Source: an uncultured Prevotella sp. (GTDB lineage: Bacteria; Bacteroidota; Bacteroidia; Bacteroidales; Bacteroidaceae). From it: a stretch of DNA of 64,000 nucleotides. The stretch covers positions 29,421-93,420 of the forward strand of contig CAMYVQ010000003.1 in the NCBI GenBank assembly GCA_947302435.1, read 5' to 3'. The notes beneath the pieces were generated by a model. It was not told the DNA's origin, made no database searches, and was given only the letters and a program-made list of their open reading frames with translations. Made by a program: the position numbers and the translations under genes. This document shows, one piece after another, positions 26,637 to 37,382 of this stretch (its first letter is position 1; each line of letters begins with the position of its first letter).

Positions 26637-28157
26637 ATGTCTTACACACCGAATAGCGGACGAATGCTCAAGAATACCGTCATCCTGTATGCCAGGATGG
26701 CACTGATGATGTGTATCAGCCTGTACACATCAAGGGTTGTGCTTCAAACGCTTGGCATGGAAGACTATGGTATCTATAATGTAGTTGGTGGAGTGGTCGT
26801 CATGTTTGGATTCCTAAACGATGGCATGACCGTCTCCACCCTTCGTTTTTTGACTTTCGAACTCGGACAAGGCAATCGAAAACGCCTAAACGAGATCTTT
26901 GTCACCAGTCTGCATATCCATCTCATTGTTTCGGCAGTGATTGTGTTATTGAGCGAGACTGTCGGACTATGGTTTATGATGGAGAAGCTGGTAATCCCAG
27001 CGGAGCGCATGACTGCAGCCCAATGGTGCTATCAACTAAGTATCTTTACGGCTGTCGTGAACATCATGAGCTATCCCTACAATGCTGCCATCATCGCTCA
27101 CGAGAAGATGTCAGCGTTTGCCTACATCTCACTATTGGATGCCATCTTGAAACTGCTGTTGGTCTATCTGCTATTAGTGTTTAGTATGGACCGACTGATA
27201 CTTTATGCCGTGTTATTTGCAGCAGAAAAGTTACTCATCCGTATGGTCTACAACGTGTATTGTACCCGTCATTTCGAAGAATGTCACTATCGATGGATTT
27301 ACAACAAGGCATTATTCCGCCAGATGTTCTCATTTGCAGGTTGGAGTATGTGGGGCAATCTGGCTTGTATTGGCTTTACGCAAGGACTGAACATGCTACT
27401 GAATGTTTTCTTTGGACCTGTTGTCAATGCCGCACGTGCAGTGGCTGTCCAAGTGCAAAGTGCAATCAGTCAAGTCGCCAGTAATTTCCAAATGGCTATC
27501 AATCCGCAAATCACAAAAACCCATGCTTCAGGGCAGGCAGACGAAACCCATTCCCTTATCTTCCGAAGTACACGTTTTACTTTTTGTCTGTTGCTGATAA
27601 TGTGCCTACCCATCATGGTAGAGGCTCCATTATTGTTGGAACTATGGCTCGGCGAGGTTCCTCCCTATGCGGTAGAGCTTCTGATTTTATTGCTGATGAT
27701 TATGTTGGTAGAACAAACGACGAATCCATTGGCAACGGCAGTAATGGCAACGGGAAACATCAAGAAGTACGAGCTTGTCAACGGAACACTGATGATGATG
27801 ATTGTACCAATATCCTATTGTGTGCTGCATTATGGCGGAGCGCCCTGGACGGTATATGTTGTTTACCTGTCAATCGCCATAATCGCAAGTGTGGTGAGAT
27901 TTCTTATTACTGCATCCCTTATCAATATAAATATAAAAGAGTATCTTAAAAAAGCTCTAAGCAAGTGTTTCTTGGTACTGACACTATCATCTATAACACC
28001 GTTGGCATTCATGCTGCTGGCATATTCTGGAATTGTTGTAGGATTATTCACGTTTGGGATTACACTACTTTCTACATGCATCGTAAGCTATGCTATAGGA
28101 CTTGACACGGAGGAACGTGCCATGATTCGTTCTAAATTATCAAAAATAATAAGATGA
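26637..28157 (+). CDS. wzx: Wzx-like polysaccharide flippase
   Basis: 506 residues with 12-14 predicted membrane helices of the MOP superfamily. Features include the N-terminal NTVILYARMALMMCISLYTSRVVLQTLG and LGMEDYGIYNVVGGVVVMFG, then a mid-protein FSFAGWSMWGNLACIG and NPQITKTHASGQ. Family members flip undecaprenyl-linked repeat units across the inner membrane. Its ATG-stop junction with the next gene overlaps by 4 bases (ATGA). Confidence 0.9.
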   Translation: MSYTPNSGRMLKNTVILYARMALMMCISLYTSRVVLQTLGMEDYGIYNVVGGVVVMFGFLNDGMTVSTLRFLTFELGQGNRKRLNEIFVTSLHIHLIVSAVIVLLSETVGLWFMMEKLVIPAERMTAAQWCYQLSIFTAVVNIMSYPYNAAIIAHEKMSAFAYISLLDAILKLLLVYLLLVFSMDRLILYAVLFAAEKLLIRMVYNVYCTRHFEECHYRWIYNKALFRQMFSFAGWSMWGNLACIGFTQGLNMLLNVFFGPVVNAARAVAVQVQSAISQVASNFQMAINPQITKTHASGQADETHSLIFRSTRFTFCLLLIMCLPIMVEAPLLLELWLGEVPPYAVELLILLLMIMLVEQTTNPLATAVMATGNIKKYELVNGTLMMMIVPISYCVLHYGGAPWTVYVVYLSIAIIASVVRFLITASLININIKEYLKKALSKCFLVLTLSSITPLAFMLLAYSGIVVGLFTFGITLLSTCIVSYAIGLDTEERAMIRSKLSKIIR

Positions 28158-29866
28158 ATATAAAAACCTGGACATCACCCATTACCAAACAATGGCCAAT
28201 ATTCCTGTCATGGATTATACTGGTCGGTTGGTTCTCGATATTACACTATCCGATTCCCAGATGGCCAATCATCTGTTTACACGCCTATTTGGCTGCCTTG
28301 TTGGCCTTCAAAAAGCCATTGAAGGTGCTCGTTTATTTTACGGCATTCTCCTTGTACGCTTTACAGGCTTTCCTCGTATGGGCTTATAAGCTAAGTATAT
28401 CGCCAACGGTACTTACTCTTGTTGCAGAAACGTCTCCTCGTGAAAGTTGTGAGTTCTTTTCACAGGTCTTGACAATGCCAGCTTTTTGGAAAACTCTTGG
28501 TTTTGGGCTCTTCTTGCTCTGTCTTGTTGTGCTGGCCGAAAAGAATCGAGAGAAGGTGACACGCATACTTGCAAAGATGCGGTGGCTAAGTGTTATTTTC
28601 GCTATCATGATTATCGGTGGTATTGCATATAGTTACATATATGTAAGCCTTTTCCAATGCAAGAATCTTGACGATGTGGCGGCTTGGAGCAATAATGACC
28701 ATTATCCCAATGACAATATGACGCGGATGATTGTGACACTTTATGACATCTATTTGAGCCAAGAAGAGATGAAGGATGTGATGGAAGTGGTACAGAATAC
28801 AGAACGTGTTGTCCCTACAAGCCAGGACTCTGTTAACATTATCTTGGTTATTGGCGAATCCTACATACGCCAACACACACCAATCTATGGCTATCCTCTC
28901 CAGACCACGCCCTTCATGAGCCATGAACAACAAGAAGGAAGACTGATTGCATTCACGGATGCAGTCTCTCCATATAAGTTCACAACAGAAGTCGTGCGTA
29001 ACATGATAAGCTGTAATTCGTTGGGCAATGGAGAAAAATGGTCGCAGAAGCCTCCTCTCACTGCAGTGTTCCGTAGAGCGGGATTCTACGTCAGTATGTA
29101 TGACAATCAACGCACTTATGGACAATCAAACACATTTGCCTTTGCCTTGAACACATACCTTTTCCATCCACAGGTAATCGAGGTTTGCTATGATGAAGTG
29201 AATGAAGAATCCTTTGATTATGATTTGCAGATAGTAGACGAATATGCCAATAAAGACAGAGAGCCTGTCCCTCACGAATTGACAGTGTTTCACTTAATGG
29301 GACAACATTTTGAAGCTGTCAGACGATACCCATCAGAATACAGTTATTTCACAGCAGACAGTCTTGCATGGCGTAAAGAAGATTGGCTCTCTCAGAACAA
29401 ACGTCAGTTAATTGCCGAATATGATAATGCCACAAGATACAATGACCTCGTGATTCAGCGCATCACTGAATTGTTTCAGGACAAGGCAACAATTCTAATC
29501 TATGTATCTGACCACGGAGAAGAAATCTATGACTATCGGGATATACAGGGACGTGTCGGAGGCGATGACCTTTGTAAAGAATTAGAATATCAGTATGCCG
29601 TTCCGATGGTAGTATGGTGGAATGACCGTTATTCTTATAAGCATCCTGATATTGTCGAGTCTCTGCAAAAAGCCAAGAATCGTCCGTTTATGATTAGTGA
29701 CATTTACCAGATGCTCTTTCACATAGGAGGTCTCACCCAGTCGTCATACTATCAGGCATGTAATGACGTGCTTAACGATGATTATAAATGCTCACCCCGC
29801 ATTGTCGGAGAACAATGGAACTACGATGAGATCATTGGGAAGAATGATGGAATGGCAAAGGAGTGA
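28154..29866 (+). CDS. Phosphoethanolamine transferase-like protein (EptA/CptA, sulfatase family)
   Basis: 570 residues. Four to five N-terminal membrane helices occupy the first 170 residues or so. A periplasmic sulfatase-fold domain follows: IILVIGESYIRQHTPIYGYP (first metal site), KFTTEVVRNMISC with the threonine expected to carry the phosphoethanolamine intermediate, VFHLMGQHF, and YVSDHGEEIYD (second metal site). The enzyme would add phosphoethanolamine to lipid A or, given the locus, to the polysaccharide. Donor and acceptor are inferred from the family only. Confidence 0.88.
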   Translation: MNIKTWTSPITKQWPIFLSWIILVGWFSILHYPIPRWPIICLHAYLAALLAFKKPLKVLVYFTAFSLYALQAFLVWAYKLSISPTVLTLVAETSPRESCEFFSQVLTMPAFWKTLGFGLFLLCLVVLAEKNREKVTRILAKMRWLSVIFAIMIIGGIAYSYIYVSLFQCKNLDDVAAWSNNDHYPNDNMTRMIVTLYDIYLSQEEMKDVMEVVQNTERVVPTSQDSVNIILVIGESYIRQHTPIYGYPLQTTPFMSHEQQEGRLIAFTDAVSPYKFTTEVVRNMISCNSLGNGEKWSQKPPLTAVFRRAGFYVSMYDNQRTYGQSNTFAFALNTYLFHPQVIEVCYDEVNEESFDYDLQIVDEYANKDREPVPHELTVFHLMGQHFEAVRRYPSEYSYFTADSLAWRKEDWLSQNKRQLIAEYDNATRYNDLVIQRITELFQDKATILIYVSDHGEEIYDYRDIQGRVGGDDLCKELEYQYAVPMVVWWNDRYSYKHPDIVESLQKAKNRPFMISDIYQMLFHIGGLTQSSYYQACNDVLNDDYKCSPRIVGEQWNYDEIIGKNDGMAKE

Positions 29867-29935
29867 CTGTCAATTGCATAGGGATTATACAGAACGGTTC
29901 CACCTATAATATTATCAATTATTTACCTTGAAGAT

Positions 29936-30829
29936 ATGAAATTCATTACAGTATTCACCCCAACCTATAATAGGGCATACACCTTGCATGCTCTATATAA
30001 CAGTCTTCAAAGGCAGGCTGATCGCGATTTCGAATGGCTGATTGTTGACGATGGCTCTACGGACAACACGAAAGAACTTGTCAGTCAATGGGAACAAGAG
30101 GGAAAAGTGCCCATCAGATATATTTATCAGGAAAATGCAGGTAAAATGCGTGCCCATAATCATGGGGTACGGCTGACAGATTCCGAACTATTTGTATGCA
30201 TCGACTCAGATGATTACCTGACTGACGAGGCCATAGCAGACATACATGAGGCATGGCAGAAACGGGAAGGGGATGTTTGTGGCATCATTGCCCACCGTGC
30301 TTTTGTGAACAAAGCAGAAAATAAAATGAGGATTAACACATTTCCGATAAAAGGCCCCACCACGCTTTCTGCTCTCTATAATGCCGGATATGTAGGCGAC
30401 ACGACTCTCGTTTTCCGCACGGATATACTGAAGCAGTATCCATTCCCGGAGATAGAAGGTGAAAAGTTTATTACGGAAGCCATTTCCTATAACCTTATAG
30501 ACCTCCATCATCAATACATGTTGCTTGACAAAGCTCCAACCATCTGTGAATACTTGGCTGATGGCTACTCATTCAATGAAGCCAAGACACAACTACAAAA
30601 TCCCAAAGGATGGTCTCTCTATTATAACCAACGGGCACGCTACTATTCGCCGACTCTGAAAAAGAAGATTGTCAATACAATGTTATACATCATGTATGCA
30701 CGCTTGGCCAATGCCCATAACATCTACGACCAGTCTTCAACAAAAGGTCTGCTGTTTGTGCTTTCATGGCTATACTATATCATAAAGGGAAAAAAGATTA
30801 TCAATAACCTAAAAAAAGCATGTCGATGA
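29936..30829 (+). CDS. Glycosyltransferase family 2
   Basis: 297 residues. The GT-A signature runs MKFITVFTPTYNRAYTL, then WLIVDDGSTDNTKELV, NAGKMRAHNHGVRLTDSELF, and a DSDD metal-binding site at the end of strand 4. Specificity is unknown. It overlaps the following GT32-like gene by 10 bases. Confidence 0.9.
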   Translation: MKFITVFTPTYNRAYTLHALYNSLQRQADRDFEWLIVDDGSTDNTKELVSQWEQEGKVPIRYIYQENAGKMRAHNHGVRLTDSELFVCIDSDDYLTDEAIADIHEAWQKREGDVCGIIAHRAFVNKAENKMRINTFPIKGPTTLSALYNAGYVGDTTLVFRTDILKQYPFPEIEGEKFITEAISYNLIDLHHQYMLLDKAPTICEYLADGYSFNEAKTQLQNPKGWSLYYNQRARYYSPTLKKKIVNTMLYIMYARLANAHNIYDQSSTKGLLFVLSWLYYIIKGKKIINNLKKACR

Positions 30830-31581
30830 ACGGAAATCAGTCAAAAACCATACCTCATGTCATCCATTATTGCTGGTTTGGCGGCAATCCATTGCCAGAA
30901 TTGGCAAAAAAATGTATAGCATCCTGGAAAAAGTTCCTTCCTGATTATGAGATTAAGGAATGGAATGAGGAGAACTTTAATGTCAATCAAACAGTTTATA
31001 GCAGAGAAGCCTATCAACTGAAGAAATATGCCCATGTGAGCGATTATGCTCGTTTTTGGATACTCTATCATTATGGAGGTGTCTATTTTGATACCGACGT
31101 AGAGGTCATCCGTCCGTTAGATGACATTCTTGCCAAAGGAACCTTCATGGGATTTGAATGTCCGGAAGGTACGCATGAAGACAACCCTAATGGGAACATG
31201 GCTGCCGGTTTGGGGATGGGAGTCTATCCCGGACATCCCTTCTTCGGACAGATGGTCGACTATTATGAACATATCCATTTCATCAGGTGGAATGGTAAAA
31301 GCACAGGCAACGTCACCCCACATGCTACCAGTCTATTGGACTATGACCACAAGCAGGTGCTTGCCGGTGGCATTGTCAGCGTAAGCGGCCTCTTGATTTA
31401 TCCCGAAGACTACTTCTGCCCGTTAAATTACAACACAAAAAAACTGACTATCACTGAGAATACACGAACCATCCATCACTACATGGCATCCTGCCATATT
31501 TCCGGTGGCAGATGGCAGATTATCCTTGAACGGATAAGATTCATTCTTGCCCGTTTGCAATGTATGATGAAACACTACTAA
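30820..31581 (+). CDS. GT32-like glycosyltransferase (capsular/OCH1-type, DXD)
   Basis: 253 residues. IPHVIHYCWFGGNPLPELAK, then KKYAHVSDYARFWILYHYGG followed by VYFDTDVEVIRPLD, is the signature of the DXD sugar-binding (GT32, Och1-like) family found in many capsule loci. The start at 30820 overlaps the upstream gene; a second ATG at 30826 is nearly equal. It is followed 4 bases later by an LruC lipoprotein gene. Confidence 0.9.
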   Translation: MSMNGNQSKTIPHVIHYCWFGGNPLPELAKKCIASWKKFLPDYEIKEWNEENFNVNQTVYSREAYQLKKYAHVSDYARFWILYHYGGVYFDTDVEVIRPLDDILAKGTFMGFECPEGTHEDNPNGNMAAGLGMGVYPGHPFFGQMVDYYEHIHFIRWNGKSTGNVTPHATSLLDYDHKQVLAGGIVSVSGLLIYPEDYFCPLNYNTKKLTITENTRTIHHYMASCHISGGRWQIILERIRFILARLQCMMKHY

Positions 31582-31585
31582 TAAT

Positions 31586-33442
31586 ATGAAACATTTTGCA
31601 TTACTTTTTGGAGTCATCCTATTCATATTCTTCAGCTGTAGCAAGGAAGAAGCTTCAGAACTTGAACGTACGACTGCTGCATTCGCTGACAGTCTGGGGA
31701 CTGACATCAGTGCCTTGCAATGGTGGAAAACAACCGTAAACCTGGAAATAGACATTGTTACCGATAAACCAGTGAAACTGTGGCTATTGTCAACGGAAGA
31801 CCATGCCGTACTGTATGACTATAAAGAGGTACAGGAAAGCGATACCGTATTCATGACAGCTCCGCAAGGACAAGGCAACAATTTTTACATCACTTACCAA
31901 TATAATAATATATATTCTACGATTGAGATAACACTCTCCGGTAAGCCAGATGAAGTTATTTCCATTGACACTCGACAGCAGAACAATATGATCAGACGCA
32001 GAGCACCTAAAGAGTCGCTGTCTGGTATGAGTATCGATGGCAAACCATCATATTACGAGTTCGAAATGAATCAGTTGTTTGAGTTTTTCAATATGATGAA
32101 TATTTCGAGAATCAGTACTAACGCTAAAGAATTAGGGTTGAACTGTAATTACGAATTGGTGTCTAACGGTTCTTTCACGATTACATGGGTCAATGGCTAT
32201 GAATCAGACCAAAGTTCACGCATCTTAGGTTACTATTACCACTCGCCTGGCACGTATGAAGACATCAAGTACGTGGACCTGTCCGAAACCCATAAATGGG
32301 ACTATATTGACGGTCTGGCTAAAGTACAATATAAGTTCAGTAAGGAAATTGTCAGAGATGAACATACCTTCAAGTCTAACACATGGTATGATGCCAACTT
32401 TGATCTCAACGACAGATATGGTTCCACCTATTCTTCTAATATGGACCGTATCGGTGACGATGCCTACAACATGCAAGCGGTGTTTAATGAATACGGTTCT
32501 TTTATTTCAGCATTAAGAGGTATTTCGTTCGATATTGACGTAGATCCGGGAATGCATATCGGATTCTACCTCCGTTCTGACGAAGAGCCCTATCCTCAGC
32601 AATATCTGCGTCTCAAGCAGAAAGGTGTCGAACCGTACTCCAAGCACCAATACAATTTCATGGGTTGCTGTTTCTCGGCAGAAGCGCTGAACATAGACGG
32701 CAAACACCGCAGCTTTATCATGGATAATGAGGAAGTCATTTGGATGGGCATGGAAGATATTGTTGAAGGCGGTGACCTTGACTGTAACGACGTTATCTTC
32801 GGCGTGGTATCCAAAGTGGGTATTGACTATATGCCCGATATTATAACGCCATCCTTTTTTACAATAGGTGAATATTCTATATTCCCTTGGACTATCGCAT
32901 ACGAAGATGTGAACCGGGATGCAGACTTTGATTTCAACGATGCTGTCATCAAACTGATCCCTGACTATGAAAAGGAACTGTGTTGTGTCACGGTGATGGC
33001 CGCTGGCTCTACTACTCGCATGCGCCTGCACTATGACGGTCCAGACGGTGACCAAGACCTCGGTGAGATTCACGAAATTCTTGGCCAAAGCGACTATCAG
33101 AAGACCATCAATACCGAGGCATCGCTTGCCTCCTCACCCTTCGTACAGAAGGACTGTGTACCCTGGCCCAAAGACTATACCATGGCCAATGATGCCAAAC
33201 GTTTCTATATAGAAATACAGCGCGGCACCTGTGAAGACTGTACCGATGTCATTACATTAGCTACCGAACCTGGACAGATGCCCGAGGCACTGCTTGTGGC
33301 CGGCGAATGGAAATGGCCTAAAGAAGGTACGAATATCATATCGTCGTATAGCGATTTCCCTAAATGGGCTAAGGACGTGACCCGTACACGCTTCTGGGAT
33401 TGGTATCAGTCAGCGAGGTCAGAAACGATTGTTTCATATTAA
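31586..33442 (+). CDS. LruC-domain surface lipoprotein (second copy)
   Basis: 618 residues. The signal peptide ends in FILFIFFSCSKEE, with the lipobox cysteine at about residue 19. The LruC/DUF4842 signature appears as MEDIVEGGDLDCNDVIFG and AYEDVNRDADFDFNDAVIK, both Asp-rich loops. The N-terminal 250 residues are unlike the 13.7-kb copy. It is followed directly by an OmpA-like outer-membrane protein gene. The pair may form a surface module that travels with the polysaccharide locus. Confidence 0.78.
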   Translation: MKHFALLFGVILFIFFSCSKEEASELERTTAAFADSLGTDISALQWWKTTVNLEIDIVTDKPVKLWLLSTEDHAVLYDYKEVQESDTVFMTAPQGQGNNFYITYQYNNIYSTIEITLSGKPDEVISIDTRQQNNMIRRRAPKESLSGMSIDGKPSYYEFEMNQLFEFFNMMNISRISTNAKELGLNCNYELVSNGSFTITWVNGYESDQSSRILGYYYHSPGTYEDIKYVDLSETHKWDYIDGLAKVQYKFSKEIVRDEHTFKSNTWYDANFDLNDRYGSTYSSNMDRIGDDAYNMQAVFNEYGSFISALRGISFDIDVDPGMHIGFYLRSDEEPYPQQYLRLKQKGVEPYSKHQYNFMGCCFSAEALNIDGKHRSFIMDNEEVIWMGMEDIVEGGDLDCNDVIFGVVSKVGIDYMPDIITPSFFTIGEYSIFPWTIAYEDVNRDADFDFNDAVIKLIPDYEKELCCVTVMAAGSTTRMRLHYDGPDGDQDLGEIHEILGQSDYQKTINTEASLASSPFVQKDCVPWPKDYTMANDAKRFYIEIQRGTCEDCTDVITLATEPGQMPEALLVAGEWKWPKEGTNIISSYSDFPKWAKDVTRTRFWDWYQSARSETIVSY

Positions 33443-33456
33443 GTGAAAGAGTAAAA

Positions 33457-35124
33457 ATGAGAATACTATTGACAGGGGTTCTTTGGCTATGTGCCTTGGC
33501 CATTCAGGCACAAGCCAAAACGGACAACACCGTATCACTCAAAGACCCTCTATATCTACAATTATATGGCGGCATCAACAAGTCGGCCAACGAGAATCTG
33601 CCCTGGAGTGAATCTACGTCATATCCTTTTTCGTATGGAGCGTTCATAGGCATTGGAAGCGAGTTCTCTTCTCTGTTAGGTTGGCGTGCAGCCTTGCGCT
33701 TCAATCATAACAAGAGCCGCAATGTGCAAGAGTGCGAATCGGACGAGCCGTGGGGATGGAACAATACGGGACTGTTCGTTGACGGTACATTCGATGTCAG
33801 CGATATTTTTCGGAAAAAAGAACGAACTAAGACCCCTTTGTTCAATGTGAAAGCATTTGCCGGCATCGGTGCGGCCTATACCTATAGTTTCGATCAGGTG
33901 CCTTTGTCCTACACAGAGCCATACTCACGTTCCAGCAAACTGCTGCCTGCCGTGCGTGCGGGTGTCACCGCCACCATGCAGATAGCAAAACGATGGCGCA
34001 TTGGTGCTGAACTGAGCCATAACCTATACGAAGACCATTTCAACGGTGTAGCCGCCGCATCGCCCATTGATGCGCGCACCAATCTGAAAATCGGATTGAC
34101 CTATCTGTTCGTGAAATACGAACGGGCCAAGAAGCCTGTGCTGCGCAAGAACAGACTCAGACAGTGTCCGCCACTGCCATTGCTTGCACCGAAGCCCGAG
34201 GATACCAAACTCCGCAAGATTCAGGGACATGCCTTCCTCGATTTCCCCGTGAACGAAACCATCATCTATCCCAAATACCGCAAGAATCCTGATGAGCTGG
34301 CCCGAATCCATAAGTCGGTTGACAGTGCATTGTTCGACAAGTCAATCGTTATCACGAAGATTTCCCTCCATGGATATGCCTCACCCGAAAGTCCTTGGAG
34401 CAATAATGTCCGTCTGGCTAAGGGACGTACCGAGGAATTGAAGAGCCACCTCATGAATAAGTATAACTTCGACACAAAGGTGTTCAGTACTGAATATACA
34501 CCTGAAGACTGGGGCAACCTGCGCGACTTCTTGGCTGGTAACCGTGAGCGTAAGGTGAAAGACAACTTCTGGTACGACAACCAAGCCTACGTCGAAACGC
34601 CCGAAACGCCCGAAATCGTGCTCAATTACAGCAACGAACTCATCCGTGTCATTGATATGGACATGGAGCCAGATGCCAAGGAAGAAGTGTTGAAGAAAGT
34701 GGGAGGCGGACAGCCTTACCGCTGGCTGCTGAAGCATGTCTATCCCGGCCTGCGCCACACCGACTACATCATTGAATATGAGGTAAAGCCATACCCTGTA
34801 CCAAAGAGCCGTCAGCTTATCTATACTCACCCAGAGGCTCTGAGTTTGGAAGAGATGTATAAGGTAGCCATCAGTTACGAAGAAGGTTCAGACAGCTGGC
34901 TCGATGCACTGATTATCGCCGCCGGTCAGTATCCCGACGACGAGACGGCCAACTATAATGCCGCCTGCGGCTGTGCGATGAAAAAACGCCTTAAAGATGC
35001 CAAGAAGTATCTCCAAAAAGCAGGTCATAACGAGCATACGACTTATCTGACCCAGGTCATACTGGCCATGGAAGGCGAAGTGAACTGGAAGATGGAGAAT
35101 GGCAAATTGATTATATTAGAATAA
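33457..35124 (+). CDS. OmpA-like outer-membrane protein (DUF3868-type region likely)
   Basis: 555 residues. A signal peptide (MRILLTGVLWLCALAIQAQA) is followed by a beta-barrel-like N-terminal half with YGGINKSANENLPW and WRIGAELSHNLYEDHF. The C-terminal region resembles OmpA/Mfa-associated proteins (ISLHGYASPESPWSNNVRLAKGR) that bind peptidoglycan or serve fimbriae. Its tail, about residues 455-545, looks like a degenerate TPR. The start at ATG 33457 was chosen because the signal peptide begins there; a longer frame from 33400 would overlap the upstream gene. Confidence 0.72.
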   Translation: MRILLTGVLWLCALAIQAQAKTDNTVSLKDPLYLQLYGGINKSANENLPWSESTSYPFSYGAFIGIGSEFSSLLGWRAALRFNHNKSRNVQECESDEPWGWNNTGLFVDGTFDVSDIFRKKERTKTPLFNVKAFAGIGAAYTYSFDQVPLSYTEPYSRSSKLLPAVRAGVTATMQIAKRWRIGAELSHNLYEDHFNGVAAASPIDARTNLKIGLTYLFVKYERAKKPVLRKNRLRQCPPLPLLAPKPEDTKLRKIQGHAFLDFPVNETIIYPKYRKNPDELARIHKSVDSALFDKSIVITKISLHGYASPESPWSNNVRLAKGRTEELKSHLMNKYNFDTKVFSTEYTPEDWGNLRDFLAGNRERKVKDNFWYDNQAYVETPETPEIVLNYSNELIRVIDMDMEPDAKEEVLKKVGGGQPYRWLLKHVYPGLRHTDYIIEYEVKPYPVPKSRQLIYTHPEALSLEEMYKVAISYEEGSDSWLDALIIAAGQYPDDETANYNAACGCAMKKRLKDAKKYLQKAGHNEHTTYLTQVILAMEGEVNWKMENGKLIILE

Positions 35125-35138
35125 AAAAGCAGAAAAAA

Positions 35139-36023
35139 ATGAAGAACGCTATATTCAAGTTCATCAGGTACACAGGAATGCCCCTGCTGTTCCGTGAATG
35201 GGTGCAGCGACGCAAAATAACGATTCTCCTGTTTCATGACATGAATGCTGAGAATGCAGGTTGGGCATTTGCCTGGCTTAAACAGCACTATAACCTTATC
35301 GGTCTTCAGGATTATCTGAAGGCAGTACAGTTGGGCAGCCGCCTGCCGAAGAAAGCTGCCATCATCACTTTCGACGACGGACATGCCGGCAACTATGAGT
35401 TGCTGCCCATTATCAAGCAGTTGCAGATACCCATTACCATCTTCCTGTGTTCCGACATCGTGGGAACACATCGTCACTTCTGGTTCAAACATAATAAAGA
35501 ATTGCACCAGAATCATGGACACTTGAAGAAAATATCGAATGATGGCAGGCTGGAAGCTCTCAAACCATACGGTTTTGAACAAACACAGGAGTATGACGAC
35601 CTTCAGGCATTGACCCATGAGCAGATAGAAGAGATGCGCCCTTGGGTGGATTTCCAGTCGCACACCTGTTTCCATCCCTGTCTGCCACAATGTGACGATG
35701 AAACAGCCCAAAAAGAGTTGTCCCTTTCCAAACAACATTTGGAGCAAGACTATGCTCTTGAAATCAACACCATTTCATATCCCAATGGTGACTACACAGA
35801 GCGTGAAATCCGTTTGTCACAAGAAGCTGGCTACACCTGCGGCATCACCGTAGATCCCGGCTATAACGATATGCATACAGACCCGTTCCGCCTGAAACGC
35901 ATTTCTGTAAATGATGCCCGCACGAAGGATGAATTGATCGTGAAAGCCAGCGGCTGTTTTGCCCTCATGAAACGACTGTTTCGCCAAACCAAAACTAAGC
36001 ACGAATCATCAAAAAAACTATAA
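35139..36023 (+). CDS. Polysaccharide deacetylase-like (CE4/NodB) enzyme
   Basis: 294 residues. The NodB-type core shows [23 protein letters not shown] with the metal-binding DD pair, [13 protein letters not shown] with the HxxxH-type ligands, and [20 protein letters not shown]. It probably removes acetyl groups from amino sugars of the polymer. A hydrophilic insert lies between the second and third motifs. No signal peptide is evident, so cytoplasmic action on lipid-linked intermediates is possible. It is 15 bases downstream of the OmpA-like gene. Confidence 0.88.
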   Translation: MKNAIFKFIRYTGMPLLFREWVQRRKITILLFHDMNAENAGWAFAWLKQHYNLIGLQDYLKAVQLGSRLPKKAAIITFDDGHAGNYELLPIIKQLQIPITIFLCSDIVGTHRHFWFKHNKELHQNHGHLKKISNDGRLEALKPYGFEQTQEYDDLQALTHEQIEEMRPWVDFQSHTCFHPCLPQCDDETAQKELSLSKQHLEQDYALEINTISYPNGDYTEREIRLSQEAGYTCGITVDPGYNDMHTDPFRLKRISVNDARTKDELIVKASGCFALMKRLFRQTKTKHESSKKL

Positions 36024-36037
36024 TAACAAATACAATT

Positions 36038-37315
36038 ATGAACTCTATTCAATCAACAAAAATCTGTGTGATTGGCCTCGGCTACGTAGGTCTGCCGTTG
36101 GCCCGTTTGTTCTCAACAAAGTATCCCACTGTCGGTTTCGACATGAATCAGCGCCGCGTCGATGCGCTCATGAAAGGTCACGACGACACGTTGGAAGTGT
36201 CGGATGAACTGCTACAGGATGCCATCAACAACCACGGTTTCAAGTGTACCACAAATCTGGAAGAAATTCGCGACTGCAACTTCTATGTCGTCGCAGTCCC
36301 CACCCCGGTGGATAGTGACAACAATCCCGATCTCACCCCGTTAGTAGGTGCCAGCACCACCGTGGGCAAGGTCATTGGCAAGGACGATGTCGTGGTATAT
36401 GAGTCTACCGTTTACCCCGGCGTTACCGAAGACGAGTGTATCCCCATCGTGGAGAAAGTCAGTGGTCTGAAAATGAATGTCGACTTCTATGGCGGTTACT
36501 CGCCTGAACGCATCAATCCCGGTGACAAGTTGCACACTGTGGAGAAGATCAAGAAGGTCACCAGTGGCAGTACCCCTGAGATTGGCAAGTATATCAATGA
36601 GGTGTACAGTAGCGTGATTACAGCAGGAACCCACCTCGCACCCAGCATCAAGGTTGCCGAGGCTGCCAAGGTCATTGAGAACAGTCAGCGCGACATCAAC
36701 ATTGCTTTCGTCAACGAGCTTTCCAAGATTTTCCAGAGAATGGGCATTGACACGCTCGACGTGCTGGAAGCTGCTGGCACGAAGTGGAACTTTCTGCCTT
36801 TCCGTCCAGGACTTGTGGGCGGCCACTGTATCGGTGTCGACCCCTACTATTTGGCAAAGTGCGCCCAGCGTTATGGCTACCACCCCACCATTATTCTTGC
36901 CGGTCGTCGCATGAACGACGGTATGGGCGAGTATGTGGCTAATCAAGTCGTCAAGCTGATGATCAAGAAAGGCATCCAGGTGGTCGACTCCGAAATCCTG
37001 ATTCTCGGCTTTACCTTCAAGGAGAACTGTCCTGACGTGCGCAACACCAAGGTCATCGACATCTACAAGGCATTGAGGGAGTACAACCTCAACATCACCG
37101 TCTATGACCCCTGGGCCAATCCGGTTGCTGTCGAGCATGAGTATGGAATCAAAGTGGTGAACGAACTGCCTTCACATAAGTTCGATGCCTCCATTAGTGC
37201 CGTTGCCCACAAAGAGTTCCTCAATCTGGACATCAGGTCGCTGCTCAAGGAAAAAGGAGTCGTATATGATGTGAAGGGCATTCTGCCCCGTGACATCATC
37301 GACGGAAGACTATAA
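36038..37315 (+). CDS. wbpA: UDP-GlcNAc 6-dehydrogenase (WbpA/TviB type)
   Basis: 425 residues, a UDP-sugar dehydrogenase. The Rossmann motif is [18 protein letters not shown]. The catalytic cysteine is C264 in [15 protein letters not shown], and the C-terminal domain has [19 protein letters not shown]. Oxidation of C6 of UDP-GlcNAc is the first step to UDP-ManNAc3NAcA, whose other four enzymes are upstream in this locus. TviB-like enzymes start other uronic sugars too. It is the last gene of the operon and is followed by a strong terminator. Confidence 0.9.
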   Translation: MNSIQSTKICVIGLGYVGLPLARLFSTKYPTVGFDMNQRRVDALMKGHDDTLEVSDELLQDAINNHGFKCTTNLEEIRDCNFYVVAVPTPVDSDNNPDLTPLVGASTTVGKVIGKDDVVVYESTVYPGVTEDECIPIVEKVSGLKMNVDFYGGYSPERINPGDKLHTVEKIKKVTSGSTPEIGKYINEVYSSVITAGTHLAPSIKVAEAAKVIENSQRDINIAFVNELSKIFQRMGIDTLDVLEAAGTKWNFLPFRPGLVGGHCIGVDPYYLAKCAQRYGYHPTIILAGRRMNDGMGEYVANQVVKLMIKKGIQVVDSEILILGFTFKENCPDVRNTKVIDIYKALREYNLNITVYDPWANPVAVEHEYGIKVVNELPSHKFDASISAVAHKEFLNLDIRSLLKEKGVVYDVKGILPRDIIDGRL

Positions 37316-37382
37316 AAGAAACCGGCAAAATGTAATCTGCCAACAAAGGAATCGTTAGCAACACATTCCTGTAAACATTAGG

